A stretch of 64,000 nt of DNA from NCBI GenBank assembly GCA_008501765.1, contig QQUE01000018.1, positions 159,062 through 223,061 on the forward strand, in the 5' to 3' direction. The translations under genes and the position numbers were made by a program. Origin of the DNA: Calditrichota bacterium. Its GTDB lineage: Bacteria; Zhuqueibacterota; Zhuqueibacteria; Zhuqueibacterales; Geothermadaptataceae. How positions within the stretch are numbered: position 1 is the first letter of the stretch; every line of letters starts with the position of its first letter. The notes under the pieces were generated by a model. That model did not search any database. It was given only the letters and a program-made list of their open reading frames with translations, and was not told the DNA's origin. Of the stretch, positions 54,045-63,383 are shown piece by piece.

Positions 54045-54443
54045 TTTCCATCCTCCGTGTTTGAGTCAGAACAATACAGTCATGCCTTTTTAATCAGCAA
54101 TTTTTGAATTGGAAATATAACGAACAGGATGAGCATAATCAAGGGGAAGTTTTTTCTCATTGCTATTCAGACTTAAAATATTTTTGTGGGTGAATTAGTG
54201 CATCTCTATTTTTATTCAATAAATTAAAGATCGTAGCTTAACCTGCTTTATTCACAAATATTTTTTAAAATATTCTTAACCTGTTGATAATTAGATATTT
54301 GAGATAAGACGAGAAGAAAAACTAAGTTATCTATTTAAATTAGCTCTCACAAAGCCACGGGGTACACAAAGTTATGTTTTATAATTATTTAAATATTTTT
54401 TGTGGACTTAGTGCCCTTGTGTGCGAATTATTCAGGCTAAATA
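54045..54443. other. intergenic region holding repeat copy 4
   Basis: 399 AT-rich bases. The left part (54045-54340) shows nothing recognisable apart from the promoter expected for the HD-GYP gene; the right part is the dispersed repeat. Confidence 0.5.
54344..54438. repeat. dispersed palindromic repeat, copy 4
   Basis: Left arm CTCTCACAAAGCCACGGGG and TACACAAAG, right arm TTTTTGTGGACTTAGTG and CCTTGTGTGCGAATTATTCAGG. It ends 5 bases from the stop codon of the exonuclease gene. Confidence 0.65.
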
Positions 54444-55415
54444 TTACTCTTCATCTCGTTCACCGAAATAAAAAAACTGGCCGAGAAGGCGAACATAAGA
54501 GCTCCATTTTACGCCATCTTTATGTTCTCGTTTTTTTATTCTGTAAAACGCGTTAAGCTTGGAATCAATTTCGTCGGCATAATATAAAATGAAGCCTTCT
54601 GCGGTCATCGGAACTACTGGAGATGCCTGTTCCAGCTTGCCCTGGTGGCTGAGCACCAGGTGCTGCAACCGCGTATTTAATTCCTCCGGAAAAGCAGGAA
54701 TTTTTTTGATTTTATCCACGATTATCTGATTTCCGATAACGATGTGCCCTATGAGACGTCCGGCATCTGTATATTCAAATGTTGGGCCATGCTGATAGGA
54801 TTTTATCTTTCCGATATCATGTAACAGGGCTGCCGCCAACAATAAATCCTGATCAACCTGGGTGTAAAGACCCGACAATTTTTCGCAAATTTTTGTAACG
54901 CCAATCGTGTGTTCAAGCAGGCCGCCACGGTAGCCATGATGCCACATTTTACCCCCGGGTGTCTCACAAAATGCCGTGCGAAATTCATCATCTTCAGTAA
55001 ATTTTCGCAAGAGCGATTTTAGAAACGGATTGACGAGATTATCGGCTAAATCGGTGTAGTCCTGCCATAGTTTATCAATTTCTCCCTCGACTGCCGGAAC
55101 GAGATCGGCCATGTTTACATCGTCAGAATCCACAACCTGACGCAGCCGTATGATAGAAATCTGTTTCTGACCCTGATAAGACTGGACCTGCGCTTTCACT
55201 TTGACAATATCCCCGGTTTGAACCGTCTCGGCGACCCGGTCGGCATTGTCCCAAACATTGCCGGAAATGTGGCCACTGGAATCGGAGATATCGATTGCGA
55301 GGTAAAATCCCTTGTTATCGCGACGCGTTTTCAGATCTGCCCGGCGAAGCACATAAAATCCGGTGATTTCCTCGCCAAGCATAAAGTCGGCAATATGTTT
55401 ATTTTGTTCTGACAT
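54444..55415 (-). CDS. YhaM-like 3'-5' exoribonuclease (OB-fold plus HD domain)
   Basis: 323 residues. N-terminal OB-fold (~12-100) with FYLAIDISDSSGHISGNVWDNAD and VKAQVQSYQGQKQISI. The HD hydrolase domain (~150-300) has MWHHGYRGGLLEHTIGV and AALLHDIGKIKSY, and a late LVLSHQGKLE. The order matches YhaM/CBF1-type metal-dependent 3'-5' exonucleases acting on RNA or single-stranded DNA in the cytoplasm. Length agrees with the family (~310-320). Confidence 0.9.
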   Translation of the reverse strand: MSEQNKHIADFMLGEEITGFYVLRRADLKTRRDNKGFYLAIDISDSSGHISGNVWDNADRVAETVQTGDIVKVKAQVQSYQGQKQISIIRLRQVVDSDDVNMADLVPAVEGEIDKLWQDYTDLADNLVNPFLKSLLRKFTEDDEFRTAFCETPGGKMWHHGYRGGLLEHTIGVTKICEKLSGLYTQVDQDLLLAAALLHDIGKIKSYQHGPTFEYTDAGRLIGHIVIGNQIIVDKIKKIPAFPEELNTRLQHLVLSHQGKLEQASPVVPMTAEGFILYYADEIDSKLNAFYRIKKREHKDGVKWSSYVRLLGQFFYFGERDEE

Positions 55416-55633
55416 GATTTAACTCCGGAATGCGTAGTTTTATATCGCGCCTATAGAAAAACTACCTAATCGATTTTTTTTTAAGTTATGAATGTTTTCA
55501 TTAGAAGCAATCTTTCTGTTAGCCTTAAAAATAGGGTTTTTTACAAAAACGGATGCGATTTACCTGGAAGAAGAAAATAATTTTTTCGAATTTCACAGGG
55601 GCATAATTTGCGAATTATGACATGTTATTACGG

Positions 55634-56539
55634 TTAGGCAGGTCCTTCTTCAATACCCCATGGCAGTGCACGATAATCAAAAGTGCCGGCGCTAATAATA
55701 TTGAATTTGATGATTTCAAAATTTGGACTCAAATCGAAATCACGCGGTAAAATTTGCGAGTAATGGCGCATGATAAGTGCTGTCCCGTAGGGATTTGTCT
55801 TTTTATGGAAACTGCCATTGTCCGGGCCGCTGAGCGCCGGCGACACCGGGTATCCAACAAGCTGAAAAGCACGGGCAATCATGCCGGAGCAGATAACTTG
55901 ATAGACATTTTTACTTCCAAGCCAGGCTTGCACATTTCTTCTTTTTCTCGGGACAAGCCAGCGTGGCATCAACATAAGCGCAATATCCACAATATTTTGC
56001 TGATCGTATTTTAACCCGATACTGTTTATAACGTGCTGCAAAACGACTTGTAAATCATTTTTACGGATTTTATACGGCCGGCTGATTCGAATATTGTAGT
56101 CTTGGTATTTATCCAGCGAAGAAACCACGACCCCTTTCCCGGTTAAAGCTTCGACGATTAAATTGCCTGCTTTCTCACCAAACTCTTTTTTGTAGCGCTC
56201 ACGATAGGGGCTGTCCTTCTGAATGAGCTCATCACCGACGTACATCGCTACGTGACTCCAGGGGCTACTGGAGATGTGTTTGATGATTTTGCTCAATTCC
56301 GTGCGTCCCTCTACCAGTACAAGGTCGCCTTTTTGAATGCATTTATGCAGATTATCCATGTTGTTGTAAATCAATTGTCGATAGTATTTATCATCTGTAT
56401 CCAGTTTACTCAGCAGCTTCGTTCGCAAGCGGCGAAATAATTTATGAAATATACCCCAGGGTGTGGCGCGAATTTTTAACGTTCGTAAAATCCTGCGCAA
56501 ACTTAATTTTGTGATAATGTGAAGCCGACGCCACGTCAT
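55634..56539 (-). CDS. YiiX/YebB-like NlpC/P60-type cysteine hydrolase
   Basis: 301 residues. An N-terminal basic, probably helical extension (~1-75) precedes a permuted papain-like domain: GDLVLVEGRTELSKIIKH, then SPWSHVAMYVGD with the catalytic His, and later VICSGMIARAFQ with the catalytic Cys. Members of this family cleave peptidoglycan peptides or act on lipids. No signal peptide is visible, so the location is uncertain. ATG in a poor ribosome-site context. Confidence 0.8.
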   Translation of the reverse strand: MTWRRLHIITKLSLRRILRTLKIRATPWGIFHKLFRRLRTKLLSKLDTDDKYYRQLIYNNMDNLHKCIQKGDLVLVEGRTELSKIIKHISSSPWSHVAMYVGDELIQKDSPYRERYKKEFGEKAGNLIVEALTGKGVVVSSLDKYQDYNIRISRPYKIRKNDLQVVLQHVINSIGLKYDQQNIVDIALMLMPRWLVPRKRRNVQAWLGSKNVYQVICSGMIARAFQLVGYPVSPALSGPDNGSFHKKTNPYGTALIMRHYSQILPRDFDLSPNFEIIKFNIISAGTFDYRALPWGIEEGPA

Positions 56540-57484
56540 TTATAATACCTTGTTAATTTGCAAATGGATAAATCCGGATAGCAGCGCTCATTTAATACGA
56601 TGCAGAACTTGAATTTTGGCAATAATCCTGCGCCGAATTTATATTTTAAATTACGATGATCCAAGTTAATAAATAATTTGATTGTGACCTTAGCTCCGCT
56701 GTACTTAATTTAATTACAAAATTTTTAATGTGTTATGCATTTTCTTTTTGCTTCGCCGGCCGTTGGCTTTGCTTGATCAAAAAAGAAACAAAAAGCTGAA
56801 AGCCGGCGAAGCAAAATCAAGGCTGACGAAAAGTCGGCTAAACTTTTTGAGAATTTCCTAAATCATTTTAAACTCGCTGCGCTCAAACAACAAATGATTC
56901 TTAACGGAAATTCTCAAAAAGTTCTTAACGCCATTTTTCGAAGGCCGTTTAAGAAAAAGGCTGCGGAGCTAAAGGCCTAATCAATAAATAATTATCACCT
57001 GCAATATCTGTATCGTGCGTGTGAGACCCTGTTTTTGTGCGAAATTGCAATAAATTCATCGATACTTAACTTGCATATTGGAGATAAATAAACGAAGGAT
57101 GGCAAATATTTAAACCGTATGAAATGGCTGTACGATTATTTTTAAGCCAAAAATTTCAGAGAGATGGTTCGAATGTTGGTATTCTTTAAGCAAGGATTTG
57201 TGTTGCTCAAAGTGCGATGGCAAATAATTACATTTTAAACCGTTGTACAAAATAGAATGCTCGACCTGAATAATAATCAAGTTGTTTGGGTGTCATCCCA
57301 GTTTTCACAGCATGAAATACTGGAATCTCCTGGAATTAGGCTCAGACTCATAGGGCCCCGGTTTTGCAAAAAACGCAAAGCGGGTAACAAATGAGGCTGA
57401 ATATATAAATATTTGTGAATATTTCTAATTCTGAACAACGGGTTACATTTTAAATTTATTGTAGAAGAATTTAAGGGTTACTGG
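56540..57484. other. 945-bp intergenic region with a non-coding mobile element
   Basis: Holds the element at 56678-56984. The remaining ~500 bases before the hybrid kinase are AT-rich with no supportable gene. Confidence 0.55.
56678..56984. mobile_element. non-autonomous element with 22-bp terminal inverted repeats and internal hairpins
   Basis: About 307 bp. Ends read TTGATTGTGACCTTAGCTCC and, inverted, TTGATTAGGCCTTTAGCTCC, both continuing GC. Inside are TTTTGCTTCGCCGGC / GCCGGCGAAGCAAAA (near 56751 and 56802) and ACTTTTTGAGAATTTCC / GGAAATTCTCAAAAAGT (near 56847 and 56918), the latter around AACTCGCTGCGCTCAAAC. No transposase, so it would be mobilised in trans, or it is a very large structured RNA element. 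Confidence 0.65.
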
Positions 57485-60400
57485 ATGCGGTTTAACTACA
57501 TGGCTCCTCTGTGGAAAAAGGTTGTAGCCGGAATGGCCTTGTTCTTTATTTTTTGGAGCATTTGGCTGGTTTTTACAACACAATCATTACAGCAGGAGGC
57601 CGCTGATATGACACGATTGGGAAATAAATTACTCTCTCTCGATTCGTGGCTCCGCACATGGGACGATCGCCTGTTGGATTCTCCCGCAGTTATAGACAGT
57701 TTATATAAAAAATGGACGCCGCTCCGGGATCGATTGCAGGATAAACAGAACGTATTTACTCAGGCCGGCTCTGAAAAAACGCTTTATCAGCGAACGATAG
57801 CCCGGACCGATTCCAGTATTTTGAAGCTATTTTTTCAGTCGCGGGCACCAAAAGCAGAACCGGGTAAAAATACTAGTATGGATTACGTCGTCGTGTCCCA
57901 CGCTGAAATTTATATACTTTTGGTGGAAATTCGCGTCCTGGGAAAATTACTCCGGCATCAGCTCAATCTTGTTTTGATTCAAATTTCGCACAAATGGAAA
58001 CAGCTCAACATGCTGGTTCTTATTTCAACCTGCCTGGTTTTGTTCGCTGCTGTTTTGCTGTTTTTTTATTCACGCAACATTAACCGCCTAGAAAATTTGC
58101 GTGAGACCCTCAGTTACAAAACCAGTGTTCTTGAATGCCTGACTAATGCAGCAGATGATGGCATCCTCGTTATAATTAATGAGCAGGAAATATTTGCATA
58201 TAATCAGAAATTGTTGAAACTGTGGCATCTCTCGGAACGGGAAATGCAGTATTCCAATGCCCATACGATGCTTGACATACTGGCGAGCAAATTGACCAAA
58301 CCCGAGCATTTCAAAGCTGAGATAGCGCATCTCAACCAGCATAAATTTGAAAAATCACAGGGTGTGCTTGACCTGATTGAAAATGCCACCTTTGAAATAT
58401 TTAGCGCACCAATTATCAGTGAACGGGGAATTTACTATGGACGTGTTTGGTATTTCCGCGATATTACTTCGCACACAAAAGCAAAATATGCCTTGCAGCG
58501 GAGTGAACAACATTTTCGTTCCCTGGTGCGCAACGCTTCCGATATAATTTCAATTCATGATATGAAAGGCCGCATCCGGTTCGAGAATCCGGCAGTGAGC
58601 AAAATATTGGGATATCCTTCCGGTGCACTGACAGGGAAAAATATTTTCAAGTTTATTCACGAAGCCGATGTGCGGCGCATTCAACGACAGTTGAGTTTAA
58701 TGATCAATCATCCTGGATTTGAACGAACGCTCAACCTGCGTTTTCGCCACAAAGATGGCAGTTGGCGGATATTGGAAGCTATTGGCAAGGCAATAAAAAA
58801 ACACGATGGTGTCACAACTTTTCTCGTTACCTCGCGGGATAAAACACAACGGATGCGCATTCAAAAATTACAAAATATGCAATTCGCGGTGACTAAAATT
58901 ATTTCTACCGCCCGGTCTATGGACACAGCCATTCCGGGATTACTGAAAGAAATCGGCGAAAAATTACAAGGTGCTTATGGTGAAATGTGGCTTTTAACGG
59001 ATAGTGAAACGCAATTGAAATATAAGTATAACTGGCAATCGGGCAGCAGTTCGCAGCGTATCTCACGCGATCAATTAATCCTCGATAAAAATAAATTTTG
59101 TGAGCTGATTTTAGGGCCCACTTGCTTAAAAAAGGAAGCCATCCGTTTTTCAGCTATTTCCCAATGTCAGGCTTGGCAGGCATGTATTTCATTTGAACGA
59201 GAAATTTATGCCGAAGCCCTGGCTTTTCCAATTTTAAACGGGCGTCAGGTAATCGGGATTATTTTTTTACTCTTTAAAAATGAAATCGATATTACAGCGC
59301 CACTGCCGCAACTCATGCTGGATATTGGCAGCCAGACCGGGCAATTTTTAGAGCGGCTCGATGCAGAAAAAGCCTTGTCCAATGAACGGGCGCTTTTATC
59401 GCAGCGGGTAAAGGAAAGAACAGCCGAACTTTTGATTGCCAATAAGGAGCTTGCATTTGCAGCAAAATCAAAAGATGAATTTTTAGCAAACATGAGCCAT
59501 GAGTTTCGTACACCATTGAATATTATTATTGGCCTGTGTGAAGCCTTGAATGAAAAACTGTTTGGGGAATTAAGTGATGAGCAGAAAGAGGCTATTTGTA
59601 ATATCGACGACAGTGGGAAACATTTACTGACCCTCATCAATGATATTCTCGATTTGTCGCGAATTGAAGCCGGGAATTTTCAACTCGACATCGCGCCCAC
59701 CTCGATTGAAAGTGTCACAGAAGCGAGTATTCGCATGGTTTCCGAGATGGCGATTCATAAACGAATTTCCATCGAAAAGAAATTCAATCCAGCCATCGAG
59801 ATCGTTGAGGCGGATGCCCGGCGATTGAAACAAATTCTGGTGAATTTATTGAGCAATGCGATAAAATTTACCCCGAAAGGCCGGTCAATTGGAGTTGAGA
59901 TTTCTGGTGGTAAAGAGGATTCAGCCGTGCAATTTTCAATCTGGGACAAAGGAGTCGGCATTCCAGCCCGCGATATGCAGCGTCTGTTTAATCCTTTTGT
60001 CCAATTGGATGCCGGCCTGTCCCGGTCTTATTCAGGAACAGGTATGGGGCTCGTCCTGGTGAAACGTCTGGTAGAATTGCACGGCGGCGGTGTCAGTTTG
60101 CGCAGCAAAACCCGTGAAGGCAGCGTGTTTACAATCTCCCTGCCGTGGCGCAATCCTGCCTCGATCCACGCCCTGGATGATGATAATAATGGGAGTCAGC
60201 GAAATGGCCTTTCCGAGATGCCAAAAGTTATGAATCTGGAAAATAATCCTCTGGCTTTGATCGTGGAAAGCAACAAAATTAGCATAAAATTGCATCAGCA
60301 CTATTTAAATAATTTTGGATTTAGATCCGAGGTGATCCGCAATCCCCACGAGCTCATGTCCGTGGCCTGCCAAAAACACCCGGCACTTATTCTCGTTGAG

Positions 60401-60622
60401 ATATCGGATGCAGAATTGAATGCTTTTGATTTTATCCGCAAACTGCGAACTGTCGACGATTTGAAAGAGACGGCCCTTTTTGTTGTTTCAACCCTTCGCC
60501 TTCCCGGGGATCAGCAGCAATGTTTGGATGCAGGGGCAGATGGTTTTTTTAGCAATCCGATATGTGAGAATGAATTTCATGCGGCGCTCACAAAAATGTT
60601 TCTTGCCCCATACAGTGTTTAA
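57485..60622 (+). CDS. membrane hybrid histidine kinase (TM-PAS-PAS-GAF-HisKA-HATPase-degenerate REC)
   Basis: 1045 residues. TM1 (~12-32) and TM2 (~170-195) flank a periplasmic helical sensor. PAS1 (~215-330) and PAS2 (~340-450, with RNASDIISIHDMKGRIRFENP), a GAF-like region (~465-620), a coiled coil, HisKA with His672 in MSHEFRTPLN, and the ATPase domain with NLLSNAIKFTPKG and GTGMGLVLVKRL. The last ~125 residues have the fold of a receiver, but the acceptor position reads LILVEISDAEL (Glu for Asp) and the conserved Lys is Asn in FFSNPI, so it cannot be phosphorylated normally. Output partner unknown: no response-regulator gene is adjacent. Confidence 0.9.
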   Translation: MRFNYMAPLWKKVVAGMALFFIFWSIWLVFTTQSLQQEAADMTRLGNKLLSLDSWLRTWDDRLLDSPAVIDSLYKKWTPLRDRLQDKQNVFTQAGSEKTLYQRTIARTDSSILKLFFQSRAPKAEPGKNTSMDYVVVSHAEIYILLVEIRVLGKLLRHQLNLVLIQISHKWKQLNMLVLISTCLVLFAAVLLFFYSRNINRLENLRETLSYKTSVLECLTNAADDGILVIINEQEIFAYNQKLLKLWHLSEREMQYSNAHTMLDILASKLTKPEHFKAEIAHLNQHKFEKSQGVLDLIENATFEIFSAPIISERGIYYGRVWYFRDITSHTKAKYALQRSEQHFRSLVRNASDIISIHDMKGRIRFENPAVSKILGYPSGALTGKNIFKFIHEADVRRIQRQLSLMINHPGFERTLNLRFRHKDGSWRILEAIGKAIKKHDGVTTFLVTSRDKTQRMRIQKLQNMQFAVTKIISTARSMDTAIPGLLKEIGEKLQGAYGEMWLLTDSETQLKYKYNWQSGSSSQRISRDQLILDKNKFCELILGPTCLKKEAIRFSAISQCQAWQACISFEREIYAEALAFPILNGRQVIGIIFLLFKNEIDITAPLPQLMLDIGSQTGQFLERLDAEKALSNERALLSQRVKERTAELLIANKELAFAAKSKDEFLANMSHEFRTPLNIIIGLCEALNEKLFGELSDEQKEAICNIDDSGKHLLTLINDILDLSRIEAGNFQLDIAPTSIESVTEASIRMVSEMAIHKRISIEKKFNPAIEIVEADARRLKQILVNLLSNAIKFTPKGRSIGVEISGGKEDSAVQFSIWDKGVGIPARDMQRLFNPFVQLDAGLSRSYSGTGMGLVLVKRLVELHGGGVSLRSKTREGSVFTISLPWRNPASIHALDDDNNGSQRNGLSEMPKVMNLENNPLALIVESNKISIKLHQHYLNNFGFRSEVIRNPHELMSVACQKHPALILVEISDAELNAFDFIRKLRTVDDLKETALFVVSTLRLPGDQQQCLDAGADGFFSNPICENEFHAALTKMFLAPYSV

Positions 60623-60636
60623 AAATGATCAATACA

Positions 60637-60676
60637 AAAAGGCGGAAATGCTCACACATTTTCGCCTTTTTGGTTT
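60637..60676. terminator. bidirectional rho-independent terminator
   Basis: Stem AAAAAGGCGGAAATG / CATTTTCGCCTTTTT (near-perfect) with a short loop, A run left and T run right, between the convergent hybrid-kinase and heparinase-like genes. Confidence 0.9.
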
Positions 60677-60695
60677 TATCGTATCGTAGGGGAGA

Positions 60696-63383
60696 TTATT
60701 TCAAAAACAGCATTTTGTTTTGCAAAGTGGCACCGGAACCGGTCTTCAATTTATATAAATAAAGCCCGCTGGCAACGTTTTTGCCGTTATCATCGATAGC
60801 ATCCCACTTAATTTTATGCTGCCCGGCCGGTTTAATTTCACTCAAAAGTGAACGAACTTTTTGGCCTAACATATTATAGACTTCGAGTTCAATTTCAGCC
60901 GCCTTCGTCAAGCTGAAGGAAATGGTCGTACTTGGATTAAACGGGTTTGGATAATTGCCGAGCTGCATATCTTCAGGAATTGTGCTGCGTGCTTCATCTA
61001 TTCCGGAACTTACCCCACCAATACTAATGGCGTAAGCAGCGTCGCCTCCGGGATTGTCCTCGAATGAAATCGTTCCATCGACCCCGGTAGTGCCATCAGC
61101 GACGACGGCGCCAGATTTTTTAACAGTAAAGTCACGGTTCTTCGGCAGTTCAGTTATCAAGTGTTTTATCTTCTGACTGCTGTTAACGTGGTAGGTGATA
61201 CTTTCAATTTTCGATTCGCTATCGCTAAAAATGACAACCCGTTCTTTACCGATATTCACGCCAATAAAATTGTTCCCTGATAATTTTTCAATCGAAGCAG
61301 CATTGCCCATTGTGTTAGCGTCTCCAATCTGCATCACCGTCAGAAACTGATTGGCCTCGGAACGGATTTGGATCGTGTGGTCGCCTAACAAATAAGCCGC
61401 AAGTTCACCAAAAGCGCCACGATAGGGTAGCGGTGTCCCATTAGCCAGAACCCACTCTTTTCCACTACCGCCTGCCTGATGAATAGCTGCATCTTCTGGA
61501 AAAACAGCCGTTAAAACCATTTGTCCGTGTGACTGGTCGATTCTATTGGTTACGCGAATTTGTTTGGCGCTGGTTGGTTTGAAATTGTTACTCGCACCTC
61601 CCCAGCTTCCGCCTATAGCCTCTGCTTCTACAGGAATATGCATAATAAATTTTTTGGTTTTGCTGGTTTGCACCCTGTCCATCACAACGACAAATTCATG
61701 ATTTACCTCGCCACGCAGGTAGACCAGCGCTCTGCGGGCTAGTGAAACGGCGCTGTCTTCTTTGTAACTGCGCGTGTAATTGTAATTGATGTAATCGTGC
61801 CAGTCTGGTTTGTATTCACGCGCTTCCACATTGCCGATATGCGCGATAGCGCCTTCTACAAAGGCTTCCGGTGTATCGCTGTTTCTTTCACTGATACTCC
61901 CGGCATCCGGATCAAGATATGTGCCTTCACCAAGGCAAAACGTATTGTTCATTGACAAGCCTTTGCCGTCGTCCTGTACACGTGGAATACCGTCAGGAGC
62001 GCCTTTCGTATTGCTGGCTGAGACTGCTAATGTCCCAAAACGATGGATATTAAAAGCACCCATTTCCAACTCATTATGGCCACCCGGGTACAAATATTTA
62101 AAAGCGAAAAAATTAATCAGCGTATAGTCATCGAAGCTATGATCTGAACGCATGGCATGCATTTGGCCGAGATGATTACTCAATGGAATTTTAGTCTGAT
62201 CCGGCGTGGCATTCTCGATATGTTTTGTACCGAAAAGGAATTTGTAATAGAAATCGAAAAGATGGGGCTTGTAGTATTTGTATTCATTGACCTTATGCCC
62301 CCATATACTTTCTTCACAAAACCACGCCGCAAACGATGACATATTTGGATTTATTTTTTCTAACCGGGCCGCGCTGATGTTCATCAATGTCGAGAGACCG
62401 GGATGTTCCAGACTCATGCCGCCGCTGGTATTTTGCTGATAATAATAATAGGTACCTTTATATGGCTTAGGAACTATGATATTGTAGATATACAGTGGCG
62501 CTTCCCGCAGCCAGGAGTATTTCTCAAAAAGATCCTCATCGATAGCGCTGGATGCGGCTGCTGCTAAAAACATGAGTCCAGTGTACCCATCGAGGAGATA
62601 GCCGTCGCCCTCCGTCCAGTCACTGGAACCTTCGTGCAAACGCTCCGCTACTTCCATTTGGCGGTTGATAAATAATTCATCGTAAGAATCCATCATCGTT
62701 TGGGCTTTGCTGGTGTACGAACTGCCTAACTCTTCATCGCCATAAAAACACAGAGCGCCAGCATAAACGTGTGAGTTGGCTGCATAGTGATTTTCCAGTT
62801 TTATTTTGTCGGAACTGTAGCGGCCGTTCCATAATGTAATGAGTCTGTCTGCCAAAGCTTTTTTCTCGGAGAGAGAAGAAAGAGAGTGTGTCCAGTCATA
62901 AACAACCTGCAGTGCAAGGCTGGCAACACCACCCTCACCTGAGGCTAAAGAGCTGGCGCCGTGGTGCGGTTCCTGGAATCCACCTGGCAATCGACTGGCA
63001 ATGTGCGTCCCAAATTGCAGCGCACGCCGGCCATAATCGTCTTTTGAATGGGCTGCCGAAATCCCTGGAATGGTTGCCGGATCGACTTGATAAAGCAGAG
63101 CGTAGGACTGGGCGCCACAAAAAATATCATTCCATTCGTCAAATATGCCGGAGCCGGGGCCGTTCCCGTAGTAGGCGTCCATATGGCTGACAAACGCTTG
63201 AAAATCCGATTTATAATATTTTGTGATGCGTTCGCGCATGGCCACCACACCGTCCTGGGTTACAAATAAGCGCGGATGCTCACCTTTTGCGATTGGCGAG
63301 TTTTCTTTTGGGGAAAAATTCCCTGCCGCAAGGGGGGCCGTTAAAAGTATGAATATACCAAGAATTGTTGCAAGTGCTTTCAT
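60696..63383 (-). CDS. secreted heparinase II/III-like polysaccharide lyase with T9SS sorting domain
   Basis: 895 residues; signal peptide 1-20 (ILLTAPLAAG). An N-terminal alpha/alpha-toroid of ~400 residues begins GEHPRLFVTQDGVVAMRERI and includes LENHYAANSHVYAGAL, SSDWTEGDGYLLDGY. A central beta-sandwich (~420-720) follows, with GGHNELEMGAFNIHRFG, and EFVVVMDRVQTSKTKKF. This matches the two-domain plan of heparinase II/III and related lyases (PL12/15/17/21); Asn/His/Tyr/Arg catalytic residues were not assigned. The C-terminus (~810-895) has NYPNPFNPSTTISF and GQKVRSLLSE, a T9SS sorting domain. It likely degrades an acidic polysaccharide outside the cell. Confidence 0.75.
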   Translation of the reverse strand: MKALATILGIFILLTAPLAAGNFSPKENSPIAKGEHPRLFVTQDGVVAMRERITKYYKSDFQAFVSHMDAYYGNGPGSGIFDEWNDIFCGAQSYALLYQVDPATIPGISAAHSKDDYGRRALQFGTHIASRLPGGFQEPHHGASSLASGEGGVASLALQVVYDWTHSLSSLSEKKALADRLITLWNGRYSSDKIKLENHYAANSHVYAGALCFYGDEELGSSYTSKAQTMMDSYDELFINRQMEVAERLHEGSSDWTEGDGYLLDGYTGLMFLAAAASSAIDEDLFEKYSWLREAPLYIYNIIVPKPYKGTYYYYQQNTSGGMSLEHPGLSTLMNISAARLEKINPNMSSFAAWFCEESIWGHKVNEYKYYKPHLFDFYYKFLFGTKHIENATPDQTKIPLSNHLGQMHAMRSDHSFDDYTLINFFAFKYLYPGGHNELEMGAFNIHRFGTLAVSASNTKGAPDGIPRVQDDGKGLSMNNTFCLGEGTYLDPDAGSISERNSDTPEAFVEGAIAHIGNVEAREYKPDWHDYINYNYTRSYKEDSAVSLARRALVYLRGEVNHEFVVVMDRVQTSKTKKFIMHIPVEAEAIGGSWGGASNNFKPTSAKQIRVTNRIDQSHGQMVLTAVFPEDAAIHQAGGSGKEWVLANGTPLPYRGAFGELAAYLLGDHTIQIRSEANQFLTVMQIGDANTMGNAASIEKLSGNNFIGVNIGKERVVIFSDSESKIESITYHVNSSQKIKHLITELPKNRDFTVKKSGAVVADGTTGVDGTISFEDNPGGDAAYAISIGGVSSGIDEARSTIPEDMQLGNYPNPFNPSTTISFSLTKAAEIELEVYNMLGQKVRSLLSEIKPAGQHKIKWDAIDDNGKNVASGLYLYKLKTGSGATLQNKMLFLK

